DNA of 23,118 nucleotides, from contig JASHVQ010000096.1 of NCBI GenBank assembly GCA_030044485.1, positions 1 through 23,118 on the forward strand, read 5' to 3'. Source of the stretch: Methylovirgula sp. (GTDB lineage: Bacteria > Pseudomonadota > Alphaproteobacteria > Rhizobiales > Beijerinckiaceae). The translations under genes and the position numbers were made by a program. The notes under the pieces are model-generated. The model saw only the letters and a list, made by a program, of their open reading frames with translations. It searched no databases and was not told the DNA's origin. Below, in pieces: positions 1 to 7,637 of this stretch. Every line of letters begins with the position of its first letter. Position 1 is the stretch's first letter.

Positions 1-344
1 TTCGGATTGTCCGGATCGGAAAGATCGAGGGCCTGAACGATGTTCGGCCAGGCGCTGAAGATGAACATCATCGGCGTGCCGTCGACGTTCACGACCAGCG
101 GTTGGCCTTCGTGGCCGCGCAGCGCGCCAGTCGATTGATCCCAGGCGAGCTGGAGATTGGCGACGTTGCTGGTGTTGATGTCTTTCAGGTCGCTGTGGCG
201 GGTCAGCTGATTGTCGCCAGCCGGATGCGTCCAATAATTCTGGTCTCTGTCGTTCCAGTTGACGCCGTCGGCATAGGCGATACTGGCAAATGCCATTACG
301 CCGACCAGCGCGGTACCAATAGGCAGTAGTGTTCGAAGTTTCAT
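1..344 (-). CDS. xoxF: XoxF-type (lanthanide) PQQ methanol dehydrogenase, N-terminal part
   Basis: Partial gene: 114 codons from the start, then it runs off the left edge. It begins with a signal peptide (MKLRTLLPIG, hydrophobic stretch, cleavage near ASIAYA-DG), as expected for a periplasmic quinoprotein. The mature start carries YWTHPAGDNQLTRHSDL, a DINTSNV segment and GALRGHEGQPLVV, followed by PNIVQALDLSDPDNP. These match the first propeller blade of PQQ methanol dehydrogenases. The HPAGDNQLTRHS and MMF-PNIVQALDLSDPDNP segments resemble XoxF, perhaps clade XoxF1, more than calcium-type MxaF. That subtype call is from memory of the family. The enzyme would oxidise methanol to formaldehyde or formate and pass electrons to a c-type cytochrome. 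The ATG at 344 is preceded by a strong GGGAGGAAG ribosome-binding site (349-357) with 7-base spacing from GGAGG. The PQQ and metal ligands, including the Asp diagnostic of lanthanide use, lie outside the window. Confidence 0.8.
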   Translation of the reverse strand, partial: MKLRTLLPIGTALVGVMAFASIAYADGVNWNDRDQNYWTHPAGDNQLTRHSDLKDINTSNVANLQLAWDQSTGALRGHEGQPLVVNVDGTPMMFIFSAWPNIVQALDLSDPDNP

Positions 345-357
345 GCTACTTCCTCCC

Positions 358-371
358 ATGCAGATCTGCAT
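358..371. promoter_or_regulatory. Perfect 14-base palindrome ATGCAGATCTGCAT abutting the xoxF ribosome-binding site
   Basis: The two halves (358-364 and 365-371) are exact inverted copies. The site sits 14-27 bases before the xoxF start codon, directly next to the GGGAGGAAG ribosome-binding site. As DNA it could be an operator. As RNA it could fold into a 5-bp stem with a GATC loop beside the ribosome-binding site. The function is inferred from position only. Confidence 0.4.
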
Positions 372-402
372 ATTTTCGACCGCGCGCCACGTCCGGCGTT
401 CC

Positions 403-425
403 CATGCCGCACCACGTGCGGCATG
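403..425. promoter_or_regulatory. Inverted repeat CATGCCGCAC-N3-GTGCGGCATG upstream of xoxF
   Basis: Two perfect 10-base arms (403-412 and 416-425) flank CAC. It lies about 60-80 bases upstream of the xoxF start codon. No run of T follows on either strand, so it does not look like an intrinsic terminator. A dimeric-repressor or activator operator is the more natural reading, but no named regulator site is matched. Confidence 0.45.
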
Positions 426-686
426 CGGGATCGCAAGCCGAAAATCTCTCCAATAAAAGCGTGAAGTTGTGAGGGCCTCCCAGCCAATCCTCAACATGCC
501 GCGAGAACTTGTTAGCTGCTGTTTCCGGAGGCCTAAATTCGGCTAAATCCGGAAGTCGTCTCGCTTTTCTTTGGTCCGGAAATAAAGAACGAGAACCCTT
601 GGAACACCACGGGACTTATTCCCGATCGCCTCCGGGACGCTTTCCCGATCGATCCCTGAGCCATCCGCTGCGATTTTTCCCCGCAT

Positions 687-710
687 CTTTGCAACATATT
701 CATTGCAAAG
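687..710. promoter_or_regulatory. Inverted repeat CTTTGCAA-N8-TTGCAAAG
   Basis: Perfect 8-base arms at 687-694 and 703-710 are separated by eight AT-rich bases. The centre-to-centre spacing is close to two helical turns, typical of an operator bound by a dimer. It lies about 340 bases upstream of xoxF and about 75 bases beyond the stop of the DUF6134 gene. It could serve a distal activator of xoxF or be unrelated. No T-run makes it a terminator. Confidence 0.35.
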
Positions 711-782
711 GCTAAAGCGCGACGAAATTTTCCCGTTTCGATAAGGGTCGGAGCGGCTTTCGGCGTCCCAAAACGGCGGCGA

Positions 783-1508
783 TCATTCGGGCGCCGCGTC
801 TTGCTTGGATTGCTGATCGCCGGCGCCGCCCGTCTCTTCGCGCAGGTCCGAGATAATCGTCGAATTATCGTTACCGGTCAGCTGAATGCGCACCAAAGTA
901 TCGCCGTCGAACCACAGATCGCGATCAAGATCGCCACTGACCTTGTAATGACGCGCTTGCACGGTATTGCCGTTCTGGACGATCGACTCGTCGCCGAGAT
1001 CGGTGACTTTGACTGACAAGCGTCGCCCGGTTTCCGAATCGAACATATCGGTGCGATTGACGAAGTCCTTGTTCCACCAGCTCGCGGGAACAAGGTCCGG
1101 CGCCGCCTCGCTGTGCGTGCCGTCAATATCGAGGTTGAGCTTGTTGTTGGCTTCGTCGACCACCGCCGACACCTCGTGTTTCGTCCCGTTGTCGTCGGTT
1201 TGCGCCTTGTAGGAAACGAACTTGCCGCCGCTCCAGACTTCGGTCGCCGAATGATCGAAATGATAGAACTGGACGAAAGCGATCACGACGGAAATATGCG
1301 TCGTGAATGTGATGTTGGTCGTAGCGCCGTCCTTGTCGATTTCAACGACTTCGGTGCCGATCTTGTTGCCGTAGCGGGTTATATCGAAAAGGCGCCGGTC
1401 GGACTGCGGCGCCGCCGGCGCGGCCGGTTGCGCGGCGGCGGGCAGGACACCGAGGATGACGAGGCCGACGAAGGCCGCGAGCTTTCCGCGCACAAGCTTT
1501 CCGCGCAT
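783..1508 (-). CDS. DUF6134-type exported protein of unknown function
   Basis: 241 residues. An N-terminal hydrophobic stretch ending near PAAAQPA looks like a Sec signal peptide, so the product is probably periplasmic. The body begins RRLFDITRYGNKIGTE and continues with a FYHFDHSATEVWSGGKFVSYKAQTDD-like region (split here: FYHFDHSATEVW, then GGKFVSYKAQTDD), ASWWNKDFV and RDLWFDGDTLVRI. This pattern of repeated beta strands fits DUF6134 proteins, whose role is not known. An upstream in-frame GTG at 1529 would add seven residues but has no ribosome-binding site. The ATG at 1508 has GGAAGAA at good spacing, so I chose it. It precedes xoxF on the same strand, separated by 438 bases, so co-transcription is uncertain. 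Confidence 0.75.
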   Translation of the reverse strand: MRGKLVRGKLAAFVGLVILGVLPAAAQPAAPAAPQSDRRLFDITRYGNKIGTEVVEIDKDGATTNITFTTHISVVIAFVQFYHFDHSATEVWSGGKFVSYKAQTDDNGTKHEVSAVVDEANNKLNLDIDGTHSEAAPDLVPASWWNKDFVNRTDMFDSETGRRLSVKVTDLGDESIVQNGNTVQARHYKVSGDLDRDLWFDGDTLVRIQLTGNDNSTIISDLREETGGAGDQQSKQDAAPE

Positions 1509-1660
1509 AGATCGTTCTTCCAACGCCACGTGTGCTGCGCCCGTCCGGGCGACGAATCGGTCAGCTTATCGGATGGAATCTTGCCGATTTTCGGCCCATT
1601 CGGGAACGGATTTGGGGCAAATCCGCTGCGGCTCATTGACCCGTTCGCGTTACGTCTCGA

Positions 1661-3073
1661 TTAGGGCTGCGACTGCCATGAGGCGAGCGCGTCCTCGATC
1701 GCGCGGTCACCCGACACATTTTTCTCGAACGTCAATTTGGCGACGCGTCCGTTGGCCAGCAAAATCGGGATGTCGAACCATTCGCGCTGTTTGATGAGGT
1801 CGATGTTGTTTTGTTCGGCCGCGCCGCCGTCGAGACCGATCAGAAAGGAATTGTCCATGATCGGCACCAGGCTTCCTTGCAAGGGCGCGCCGTTCGGACT
1901 GTCTTCGTTGCGCAATTGCGGAACGCTGATCTGCTTAATGTTGCCGGTCGGACTGTCGGGCGCAATCGTGAAGACGATGGTTATCGTGTGCGAAGCCGAC
2001 AACGTCGGATCGCTATTCTTCTGGATTTCCAGGCTGGCCTTCAGCTTGTCCTCGGGAACGTCGATATCGGCGCGAACCGCCGTGCCGGGCTGGCCTGAAT
2101 CGGTGGCCGCGTTCTCGTCGCGCCAGATTACGGTGCCCACGTAAGTCTTTATCTTGCTCGCTTCCTCCGGAGCTTCGACGAGAAGCGCGGCGCGATAGGC
2201 GACCGGAACCGCGGCGTTCGCGTCGCTGCCTGTTTGCGGCGGCGCGATCGCCGCGGTCTGGGCTTGAGTCGGAGCGGCGGCCGCCGCCGGCGCCGGACTA
2301 GCCGGCGCCGGACTAGCCGTGGCGGCGACCGAGCTCATCGCCTCGGGTTGCGACTGCGGCGCGGCTGGCGATCCCTGCCCGCCGATGCGCTGTTCGATCT
2401 TGCCGACGTTTTGCGCGACCTGTGTCTGCTCCGCCGACTTGAAGTCGGCGAAATCTCCGGGTCGATCGCGCAATTTCCACGCCGCCGCGGCGACCGCGCC
2501 GACGATGATGACGACGACGGCGACGACGATCCACAGCCGCCGGCCTTGCGGGGCATCGTCTATCTCGGGCTGCGGAGCGCGTGGGCGCAACGGCTCCGGG
2601 CGCAGATCGGCGCGCAGGCGTCTTGCTCCCGGGCTCTGGTCTGGGAAACTGCCGCCGGCCTCGGTTTTGATCTCCACGGCTTGCGGGACCGCTTCCTTGG
2701 GATCGCGCAGACGATCCTGGCCCGCGGACGCAGCGCCATTCGTGCGCGGGGCGACCGCCGGCGCGGCCGGGAAGCGGGCCTTCGATTCCCCGAACGGCGG
2801 CATCGGCCGCGGCGCTCCCGGGGGCCGCGGCGGTTCGGCGGGCCTTGCCGTCGGACCGTTGGGTGCGGCGAGCTCGGCCTCAAGCCGCGCTACGGCCGTG
2901 TCGAGGGCTTGCGTCTCGCGTGCGACATCGGCCTCGGGAACCGGCGGCTGAAGATTTTGCAATTGCGCGAGGAGGGCCTTGCGGGCGCGCTCGTAAACGG
3001 CGCGCCTGGCCTCGGGCGTCGAGTTCGGCAAGCTCGCAATCGCCTTGGCGAGCAGCGGATAATATTCAGCCAT
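1661..3073 (-). CDS. Single-pass membrane protein of unknown function, conserved in Rhizobiales
   Basis: 470 residues. The N-terminal 70 residues (MAEYYPLLAKAIASLP, then YERARKALLAQLQ and a DVARETQALDTAV helix) form a soluble, probably helical segment that I recognise as a recurring start of uncharacterised Rhizobiales proteins. A Pro/Arg-rich linker (about 75-178) follows, then one transmembrane helix at about 179-199. Next is an Ala/Pro/Gln low-complexity stretch (about 225-290). The C-terminal domain of about 180 residues looks beta-rich and contains VGTVIWRDENAA and TITIVFTIAPDSP. The topology suggests a cytoplasmic N-terminal helix and a periplasmic C-terminal domain. The ATG at 3073 has no clear ribosome-binding site. 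It lies 139 bases after purA on the same strand. No function can be assigned. Confidence 0.75.
   Translation of the reverse strand: MAEYYPLLAKAIASLPNSTPEARRAVYERARKALLAQLQNLQPPVPEADVARETQALDTAVARLEAELAAPNGPTARPAEPPRPPGAPRPMPPFGESKARFPAAPAVAPRTNGAASAGQDRLRDPKEAVPQAVEIKTEAGGSFPDQSPGARRLRADLRPEPLRPRAPQPEIDDAPQGRRLWIVVAVVVIIVGAVAAAAWKLRDRPGDFADFKSAEQTQVAQNVGKIEQRIGGQGSPAAPQSQPEAMSSVAATASPAPASPAPAAAAAPTQAQTAAIAPPQTGSDANAAVPVAYRAALLVEAPEEASKIKTYVGTVIWRDENAATDSGQPGTAVRADIDVPEDKLKASLEIQKNSDPTLSASHTITIVFTIAPDSPTGNIKQISVPQLRNEDSPNGAPLQGSLVPIMDNSFLIGLDGGAAEQNNIDLIKQREWFDIPILLANGRVAKLTFEKNVSGDRAIEDALASWQSQP
2286..2315. repeat. 15-base perfect tandem duplication inside the membrane-protein gene
   Basis: GCCGGCGCCGGACTA occurs twice back to back (2286-2300, 2301-2315). 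It encodes a doubled ASPAP unit in the low-complexity linker of the leftward gene. It keeps the frame and is probably a slippage product. Confidence 0.85.
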
Positions 3074-3212
3074 GGGGGGTTAAGACCATTCCTGCTCCGA
3101 CAGGTCAACTACCGCGCTCGCAGCGCGACGGGATGGATACGGAAGTGCAAGATCAAGGGCTTGCACAGCCCTGCCGCAGGCCACGCCGGCGCCGGCGATC
3201 CACGTTCCAAGT

Positions 3213-4511
3213 CTAGCGATCTTGGAATGGATTATGAACAAGAATTGTGTCCTCCCGCTCCGGACTGGTCGAGAGCAGCGCGACCGGAGCGCCGATCAAT
3301 TCTTCGATGCGGCGGACATATTTGATGGCTTGCGCCGGAAGGTTGGCCCAAGAGCGGGCACCGGCCGTCGTCGCCTGCCAGCCCTCGATCACCTCATACA
3401 CCGGCTCGAGGTTGGCCTGCGCCGTTTGACTGGCCGGCATCCGGTCGAGACGCGCCCCGTCAAGCCGGTAGCCGACGCAGACCTTGATCTCCTCCAAGCC
3501 ATCCAGAATGTCGAGCTTGGTCAGAGCAATTCCGTCGATGCCGCAGGTTCGCACGGCCTGGCGCACCAGAACGGCATCGAACCAGCCGCAGCGCCGCCGA
3601 CGGCCGGTATTGACGCCATATTCATGGCCGCGATCGCCGAGCAACTGGCCAATGCCGTCCTTAAGTTCGGTCGGAAACGGGCCGCCCCCGACCCGCGTCG
3701 TGTAGGCCTTGGCAATCCCCAGAACATAGCCGATCGCCTTGGCGCCGACGCCCGAACCCGTCGCCGCATTGGCCGCCACCGTGTTCGAGGACGTCACGAA
3801 AGGGTAAGTGCCGTGATCGACGTCGAGCAGCGCGCCCTGCGCGCCCTCGAAGAGGATTCGCTTGCCGTCGCGCCGGTAATTTTCGAGGAGATCCCAGGTC
3901 GCATCCATGAACGGCAGAACGCGCGGCGCGATCTCCAAAAGTTCGGCGCGAATTGCCGCCGCCTCGACCGATTCGAGCCCGAGTCCGCGCCGCAAGGGTT
4001 CGTGATGGGCAAGCAGCCGCGCGATCTTTTCGTCGAGCGCGTCCGGATCGGCGAGATCGGTGAGGCGAATGGCGCGCCGCCCGACCTTGTCTTCGTAAGC
4101 GGGGCCGATGCCGCGCTTCGTCGTGCCGATCTTCAAGCCGTCGGTGATTGCCTCTTCGCGATAGGCGTCGAGTTCGCGATGCAGCGACAAGATAAGCGAG
4201 ACGTTCTCGGCGATCTTCAAGTTTTGCGGCGAAATCTCGATTCCCTGCGCTTCAAGCCGCTCGATCTCGGCAATGAGATGATAGGGGTCGAGCACGACAC
4301 CATTGCCGATCACCGAAAGTTTGCCGGGCCGAACGATGCCGGAGGGCAGAAGCGTCAGCTTGAAAACCTTGTCGCCGATGACCAGCGTGTGGCCGGCATT
4401 GTGGCCGCCCTGGAAGCGCACGACGACGTCCGCTTCGAGCGACAGCCAATCGACGATCTTGCCTTTTCCCTCGTCGCCCCATTGGGCGCCGACCACCACG
4501 ACATTGGCCAT
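3213..4511 (-). CDS. purA: Adenylosuccinate synthetase
   Basis: 432 residues, the usual full length. PurA condenses IMP with aspartate using GTP to give adenylosuccinate, the first step from IMP to AMP, in the cytoplasm. The start reads [18 protein letters not shown] with the catalytic Asp at about residue 13. The GGHNAGHT segment holds the catalytic His at about 41. Further hallmarks are [35 protein letters not shown] (split as [11 protein letters not shown] and [10 protein letters not shown]), [22 protein letters not shown] and the C-terminal LSTSPERED. The ATG at 4511 follows a weak GGATGG. Just upstream lie an intrinsic terminator and a short in-frame ORF, described separately, which suggest expression could be controlled in the leader. 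The gene diverges from kup. Confidence 0.97.
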   Translation of the reverse strand: MANVVVVGAQWGDEGKGKIVDWLSLEADVVVRFQGGHNAGHTLVIGDKVFKLTLLPSGIVRPGKLSVIGNGVVLDPYHLIAEIERLEAQGIEISPQNLKIAENVSLILSLHRELDAYREEAITDGLKIGTTKRGIGPAYEDKVGRRAIRLTDLADPDALDEKIARLLAHHEPLRRGLGLESVEAAAIRAELLEIAPRVLPFMDATWDLLENYRRDGKRILFEGAQGALLDVDHGTYPFVTSSNTVAANAATGSGVGAKAIGYVLGIAKAYTTRVGGGPFPTELKDGIGQLLGDRGHEYGVNTGRRRRCGWFDAVLVRQAVRTCGIDGIALTKLDILDGLEEIKVCVGYRLDGARLDRMPASQTAQANLEPVYEVIEGWQATTAGARSWANLPAQAIKYVRRIEELIGAPVALLSTSPEREDTILVHNPFQDR

Positions 4512-4514
4512 GGA

Positions 4515-4622
4515 TTAACCATCCACGCGCGCGAAAAACCCCGGCGCGGCCTGCAACGGCCGCACCGGGGTCATTGCCGCAATGAAATACACGAGCCGGG
4601 CGCGCCCGTAAAGCGCAGCCAT
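4515..4622 (-). CDS. Possible 35-codon leader ORF ahead of purA
   Basis: An ATG at 4622, preceded by GAAGAG at plausible spacing, opens a 35-codon frame beginning MAALYGRARLVYF. It ends in TAA at 4515-4517, three bases before the purA ATG and in the same frame. It runs straight through the terminator hairpin at 4534-4570. Ribosomes on it would stop the hairpin forming, which is the layout expected of a translation-controlled attenuator. It has no recognised homologue, and a chance ORF in GC-rich DNA is possible. The alternative is that the region is simply untranslated leader. Confidence 0.25.
   Translation of the reverse strand: MAALYGRARLVYFIAAMTPVRPLQAAPGFFARVDG
4534..4570 (-). terminator. 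Intrinsic terminator in the purA leader
   Basis: Read on the minus strand, a 13-bp stem (one G-U pair) with a GUUGCA loop is followed at once by UUUUU. The plus strand has no T-run after the stem, so it is directional and faces purA. The T-run ends 22 bases before the purA start codon. No upstream minus-strand gene is present for it to end, because kup is encoded on the other strand. It is therefore either an attenuator for purA or a leftover terminator of a displaced upstream gene. Confidence 0.8.
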
Positions 4623-4715
4623 CGATCGCGACTCTTCGCGAATTGTTCCCGACACAAATATCGAGTACCTCAGCCGGACCATGGCCCCATCCGGCGGCCA
4701 ATCCGAGCAACGGCC

Positions 4716-6593
4716 ATGTCCTCAGAGCAAAGCTGCGCGAGCCCGGCGGGGCAGAGCTTGCCGCGCCTCGGACTTGCCGCGCTCGGCGTCGTTTTCGGCG
4801 ATATCGGCACCAGCCCGCTTTACACGCTGAAAACCGTCCTTGACATGACGGGGACGACGAACCAGCAGACCGTGCTCGGCGTGCTTTCGCTGATCGTCTG
4901 GACGTTGATCATCGTCACTTCCGTCAAATACGTTTCCTTCGCGATGCGCATCGACAACAACGGCGAAGGCGGCATATTGGCGTTGATGTCGCTGCTCGGC
5001 GTGAAACGCGAGCATAGGCCGGCGATCGTCGCCGTCGGTCTCATCGGCGCGGCCTTGATCTATGGCGACGGCGCCATCACTCCGGCGATCTCGGTGCTCT
5101 CGGCACTCGAAGGATTGCAGATCGCGGCACCGGCGCTGGGGCGCTACGTTCTGATCAGCGCCGTCGCCATCCTGATCGGCCTGTTTCTCGTCCAGCCGCA
5201 GGGCACGGCGCGCATCGGCCGCGCCTTCGGTCCCGTCATGCTCGCCTGGTTCGCAGGTATGGCCTTGCTCGGCATCGGCGGCATCTTGCGCCATCCTTCC
5301 GTGTTGGTCGCGCTTAGCCCCTTCTACGCCGCCAATTTCCTGGTGCACGGCGGATGGCTGTCTTTTTTCGTGCTCGGCGCCGTCTTCCTGTGCGTGACCG
5401 GAGCGGAGGCGCTTTACGCGGACATGGGCCATTTCGGCGCCGGGCCGATCCGTCTCGCCTAGTACGCGGTCGTATTTCCGAGCCTGATCCTGAACTATGC
5501 CGGGCAAGCGGCGCTGGTGGCCGACGGCGTCCCGGCCGGGCAGAACATCTTCTATTCGCTCTGCCCCGCACCGCTGCTCCTGCCCTTTATCGTGCTCGCC
5601 ACCGTGGCGACCATCATCGCCAGCCAATCGATCATCACCGGGGCTTTTTCGATGACGCGGCAGGCCATCCAGCTCGGCTGGATGCCGCGCATGCGTATTA
5701 CGCAGACGTCGAAGGAAGGCTATGGGCAAATCTACGTCGGCACGGTCAATTGGCTATTGATGCTGGCAACGATCGGCCTCGTTCTCGGCTTCAAGAAGTC
5801 CGACAACCTCGCCTCGGCCTATGGCATCGCGGTTTCGGCCACCATGCTGATGACTTCCGTGCTGCTATTCATCGCCATGCGCGAAATCTGGAAATGGAGC
5901 CTCGCCGCAAGCGGTCTGGTCGCGGCCGTCTTCCTGATCGTAGATACAAGCTTCTTCCTTGCCAACAGCGTCAAGATCGCGGAAGGCGGCTATGTGCCCC
6001 TGCTCTTCGCCGCGGCCGTCTATTTCATCATGTACGTTTGGCACCGCGGCATGACCGCAGTCGGGGCGCGGATTGCGGCGATCGGAATTCCGGTTGCCGA
6101 TTTCCTCGCCGAGCTCGAACAGAAAAAAGTGGCGCGCGTTCCCGGGACCGCGATCTTCCTCACCCGCGCGCGGCAAAACGCGCCGCCGATCGTCGTTTGG
6201 TACGCGCGCACCGCCCATAGCCTGCATGAGCAGGTCGTCGCGCTCACGGTGGTGACGGAATCCATCCCCTATGTCACGCCGATCGAAAGGGTGGCGACCG
6301 AAGAAATCGGCCGGAATTTCTGGCGCGTCACCGTCCATTACGGATTCATGCAACGGCCCAATATCCCGAGATTGCTGCAAGCCATAAAGGCGCATGACCA
6401 GCGGATCGATCTCACCGATCTCGTCTATTACGTCGGCATCGAAACCGTCGTGCCGCGCGCCGATCGCAAGGGACTGCCGCGCTGGCTCGAGGCGATCTTC
6501 GCGGCCTTGGAACGCAACGCCACGCACATCACCGATTTCTTCCAGCTGCCTCCCGGACAAGTGGTGGAACTCGGCCGGCAGATCGCGATCTGA
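4716..6593 (+). pseudogene. kup: Kup-type potassium uptake protein, interrupted by an in-frame amber codon
   Basis: The full reading frame is 626 codons, the normal Kup length, with one internal TAG at 5460-5462 (codon 249). Kup is a proton-coupled inner-membrane potassium importer of the HAK/KUP/KT family. Hallmarks before the stop are GVVFGDIGTSPLYTLK (about 24-39), NNGEGGILALMSLL, IYGDGAITPAISVLSALEG and EALYADMGHFG. After it, in the same frame, come NYAGQAALV, SQSIITGAFSMTRQAIQLGW (20 residues) and the cytoplasmic C-terminal region. At the TAG the family normally has Trp (RLAW-...-LNY-GQ), so a single G-to-A change in TGG explains the break. As it stands, translation gives a 248-residue fragment. 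A downstream ATG at 5517 could in theory start the rest. A sequencing error, a true nonsense mutation or suppression cannot be told apart here. The stop at 6591-6593 lies one base from the slipin stop on the opposite strand. Confidence 0.88.
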
Positions 6594-6594
6594 C

Positions 6595-7527
6595 CTACGG
6601 CTTCCCCGGAGCCGGACCCCACGGACCCGGCGCCGCGCCCGGCGGGCGCTCCTGGCCGAGCATCGTCAAGGCCGTGAGCCCGGCCACGCCGCCGAGCTGC
6701 ATCGATTCGACCGCCGTGCTCGGTACGACGACGATCGTCGCCTTGTCGCTCTTCAGCCCTTCGTAGAGCATGTTCATCGCCCGCAAGTGGAAAGCGGTTG
6801 GATCGTTGGCATAGGTGCGCGCCGCCTCGGCGAATTTTTCGGCGACCTGCCGCTCGGAATCGCCCAAGATGACGCGCGCTTGGCGTTCGCGCTCCGCCTG
6901 CGCCTGCATCGACATCGCGTCCTCGAGCGCGGCAGGAATGAGCACGTCCTTCACTTCCACCGAAATGACGTTGACGCCCCAGGGCTCAGTGCGTTCGTCG
7001 ATGATCTTTTGCAAGTCGGCGCTGATCTTCTCGCGACCCTCCAACATGTCGGAAAGCACCGTCTTGCCGATGACATCGCGCAGCGCCGTCTGTGCGGCCC
7101 AATTGATGGCGCTGACGTAATCGGCCACGTCGAGCGCCGCCTTGCGCGGATCGACGACTTTGAAAAACAGAACCGCGTCGACATCGACCGGGACCGTATC
7201 CTTGGTCAGAGTCTTTTCCGCCTTGAAGGCGCTGGTGATCACCCGCGTATCGATCCAATAGGCCACCGTCTCGATGATCGGAATGATGAAGAAAAGCCCC
7301 GGGCCTTCGAGGGCGCGAAAGCGGCCGAGTCTTAGAACGACCACCCGCTCCCACTGATTGGCGACCTTAACGGAGTAAGAAACGATATAGGCCGCAACCG
7401 CGCCGGCGATGGCGATCCAGGCGGCCTCTTCTTCCGCGCCGAACATGAAGCTCGAATAGGCGATCGCCAGGCCGATGCCGAAAATGACGAAGAAAATCAA
7501 GGCCGGCAGAGCATTGGGTTTTCGCAT
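6595..7527 (-). CDS. Slipin / stomatin-like SPFH-domain membrane protein
   Basis: 310 residues. Two hydrophobic segments near the N-terminus (about 7-28 and 35-52) anchor it in the inner membrane. The SPFH domain follows, with VANQWERVVVLRLGRF, GPGLFFIIPIIE, VPVDVDAVLFFKVVDP and TALRDVIGKT. Then comes a long helical stretch rich in Ala, Glu and Arg (AMSMQAQAERERQARVI) and a Pro/Gly-rich tail. Slipins form large oligomers in membrane microdomains and often pair with an NfeD-type partner, but no such gene is seen in this window. The ATG at 7527 has a good AAGGTGG ribosome-binding site. It follows sdhB on the same strand by 110 bases and may be read through from the sdh operon or have its own promoter. 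The substrate or client is unknown. Confidence 0.9.
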   Translation of the reverse strand: MRKPNALPALIFFVIFGIGLAIAYSSFMFGAEEEAAWIAIAGAVAAYIVSYSVKVANQWERVVVLRLGRFRALEGPGLFFIIPIIETVAYWIDTRVITSAFKAEKTLTKDTVPVDVDAVLFFKVVDPRKAALDVADYVSAINWAAQTALRDVIGKTVLSDMLEGREKISADLQKIIDERTEPWGVNVISVEVKDVLIPAALEDAMSMQAQAERERQARVILGDSERQVAEKFAEAARTYANDPTAFHLRAMNMLYEGLKSDKATIVVVPSTAVESMQLGGVAGLTALTMLGQERPPGAAPGPWGPAPGKP

Positions 7528-7637
7528 CTCGCCACCTTTTCACGTTCGACCCGGCAAGGCAAAGATCAACGTTCAATCTGCGAAACTGGCTGCACAAAAA
7601 CCACAATGACGCCGCAACGACGCTACGAAGACAACGG

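Larger units (their letters stand above)
345..782. other. 438-base intergenic region upstream of xoxF
   Basis: No convincing gene is seen here. It separates the 3' end of the DUF6134 gene (783) from the xoxF start (344), so it should hold the xoxF promoter and leader. It contains three inverted repeats, listed separately (358-371, 403-425, 687-710). No intrinsic terminator for the DUF6134 gene was recognised. The sequence is somewhat richer in A and T than the flanking genes around 430-560 and 670-740. Confidence 0.6.

Noticed and set aside
1..344. Calcium-dependent MxaF identity for the edge gene
   Set aside because: The visible N-terminal segments look more like XoxF proteins, and the mature start differs from MxaF. 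The deciding metal-site residue is off the window, so the call stays at family level.
509..715. 68-codon frame in the xoxF upstream region
   Set aside because: No ribosome-binding site, no hydrophobic or domain pattern, and it overlaps an inverted repeat.
1113..1664. 183-codon rightward frame opposite the DUF6134 gene
   Set aside because: It has no recognisable domain, while the opposite strand encodes a coherent exported protein.
2234..3325. 363-codon rightward frame rich in Arg and Gly
   Set aside because: It is antisense to the membrane-protein gene 1661-3073 and consists of low-complexity Arg-rich sequence.
3222..4715. Long rightward open frame antisense to purA and joined in frame to kup
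   Set aside because: It is the complement of purA, has no family likeness, and stays open because of GC-rich codon use. The kup start at 4716 is clear from homology.
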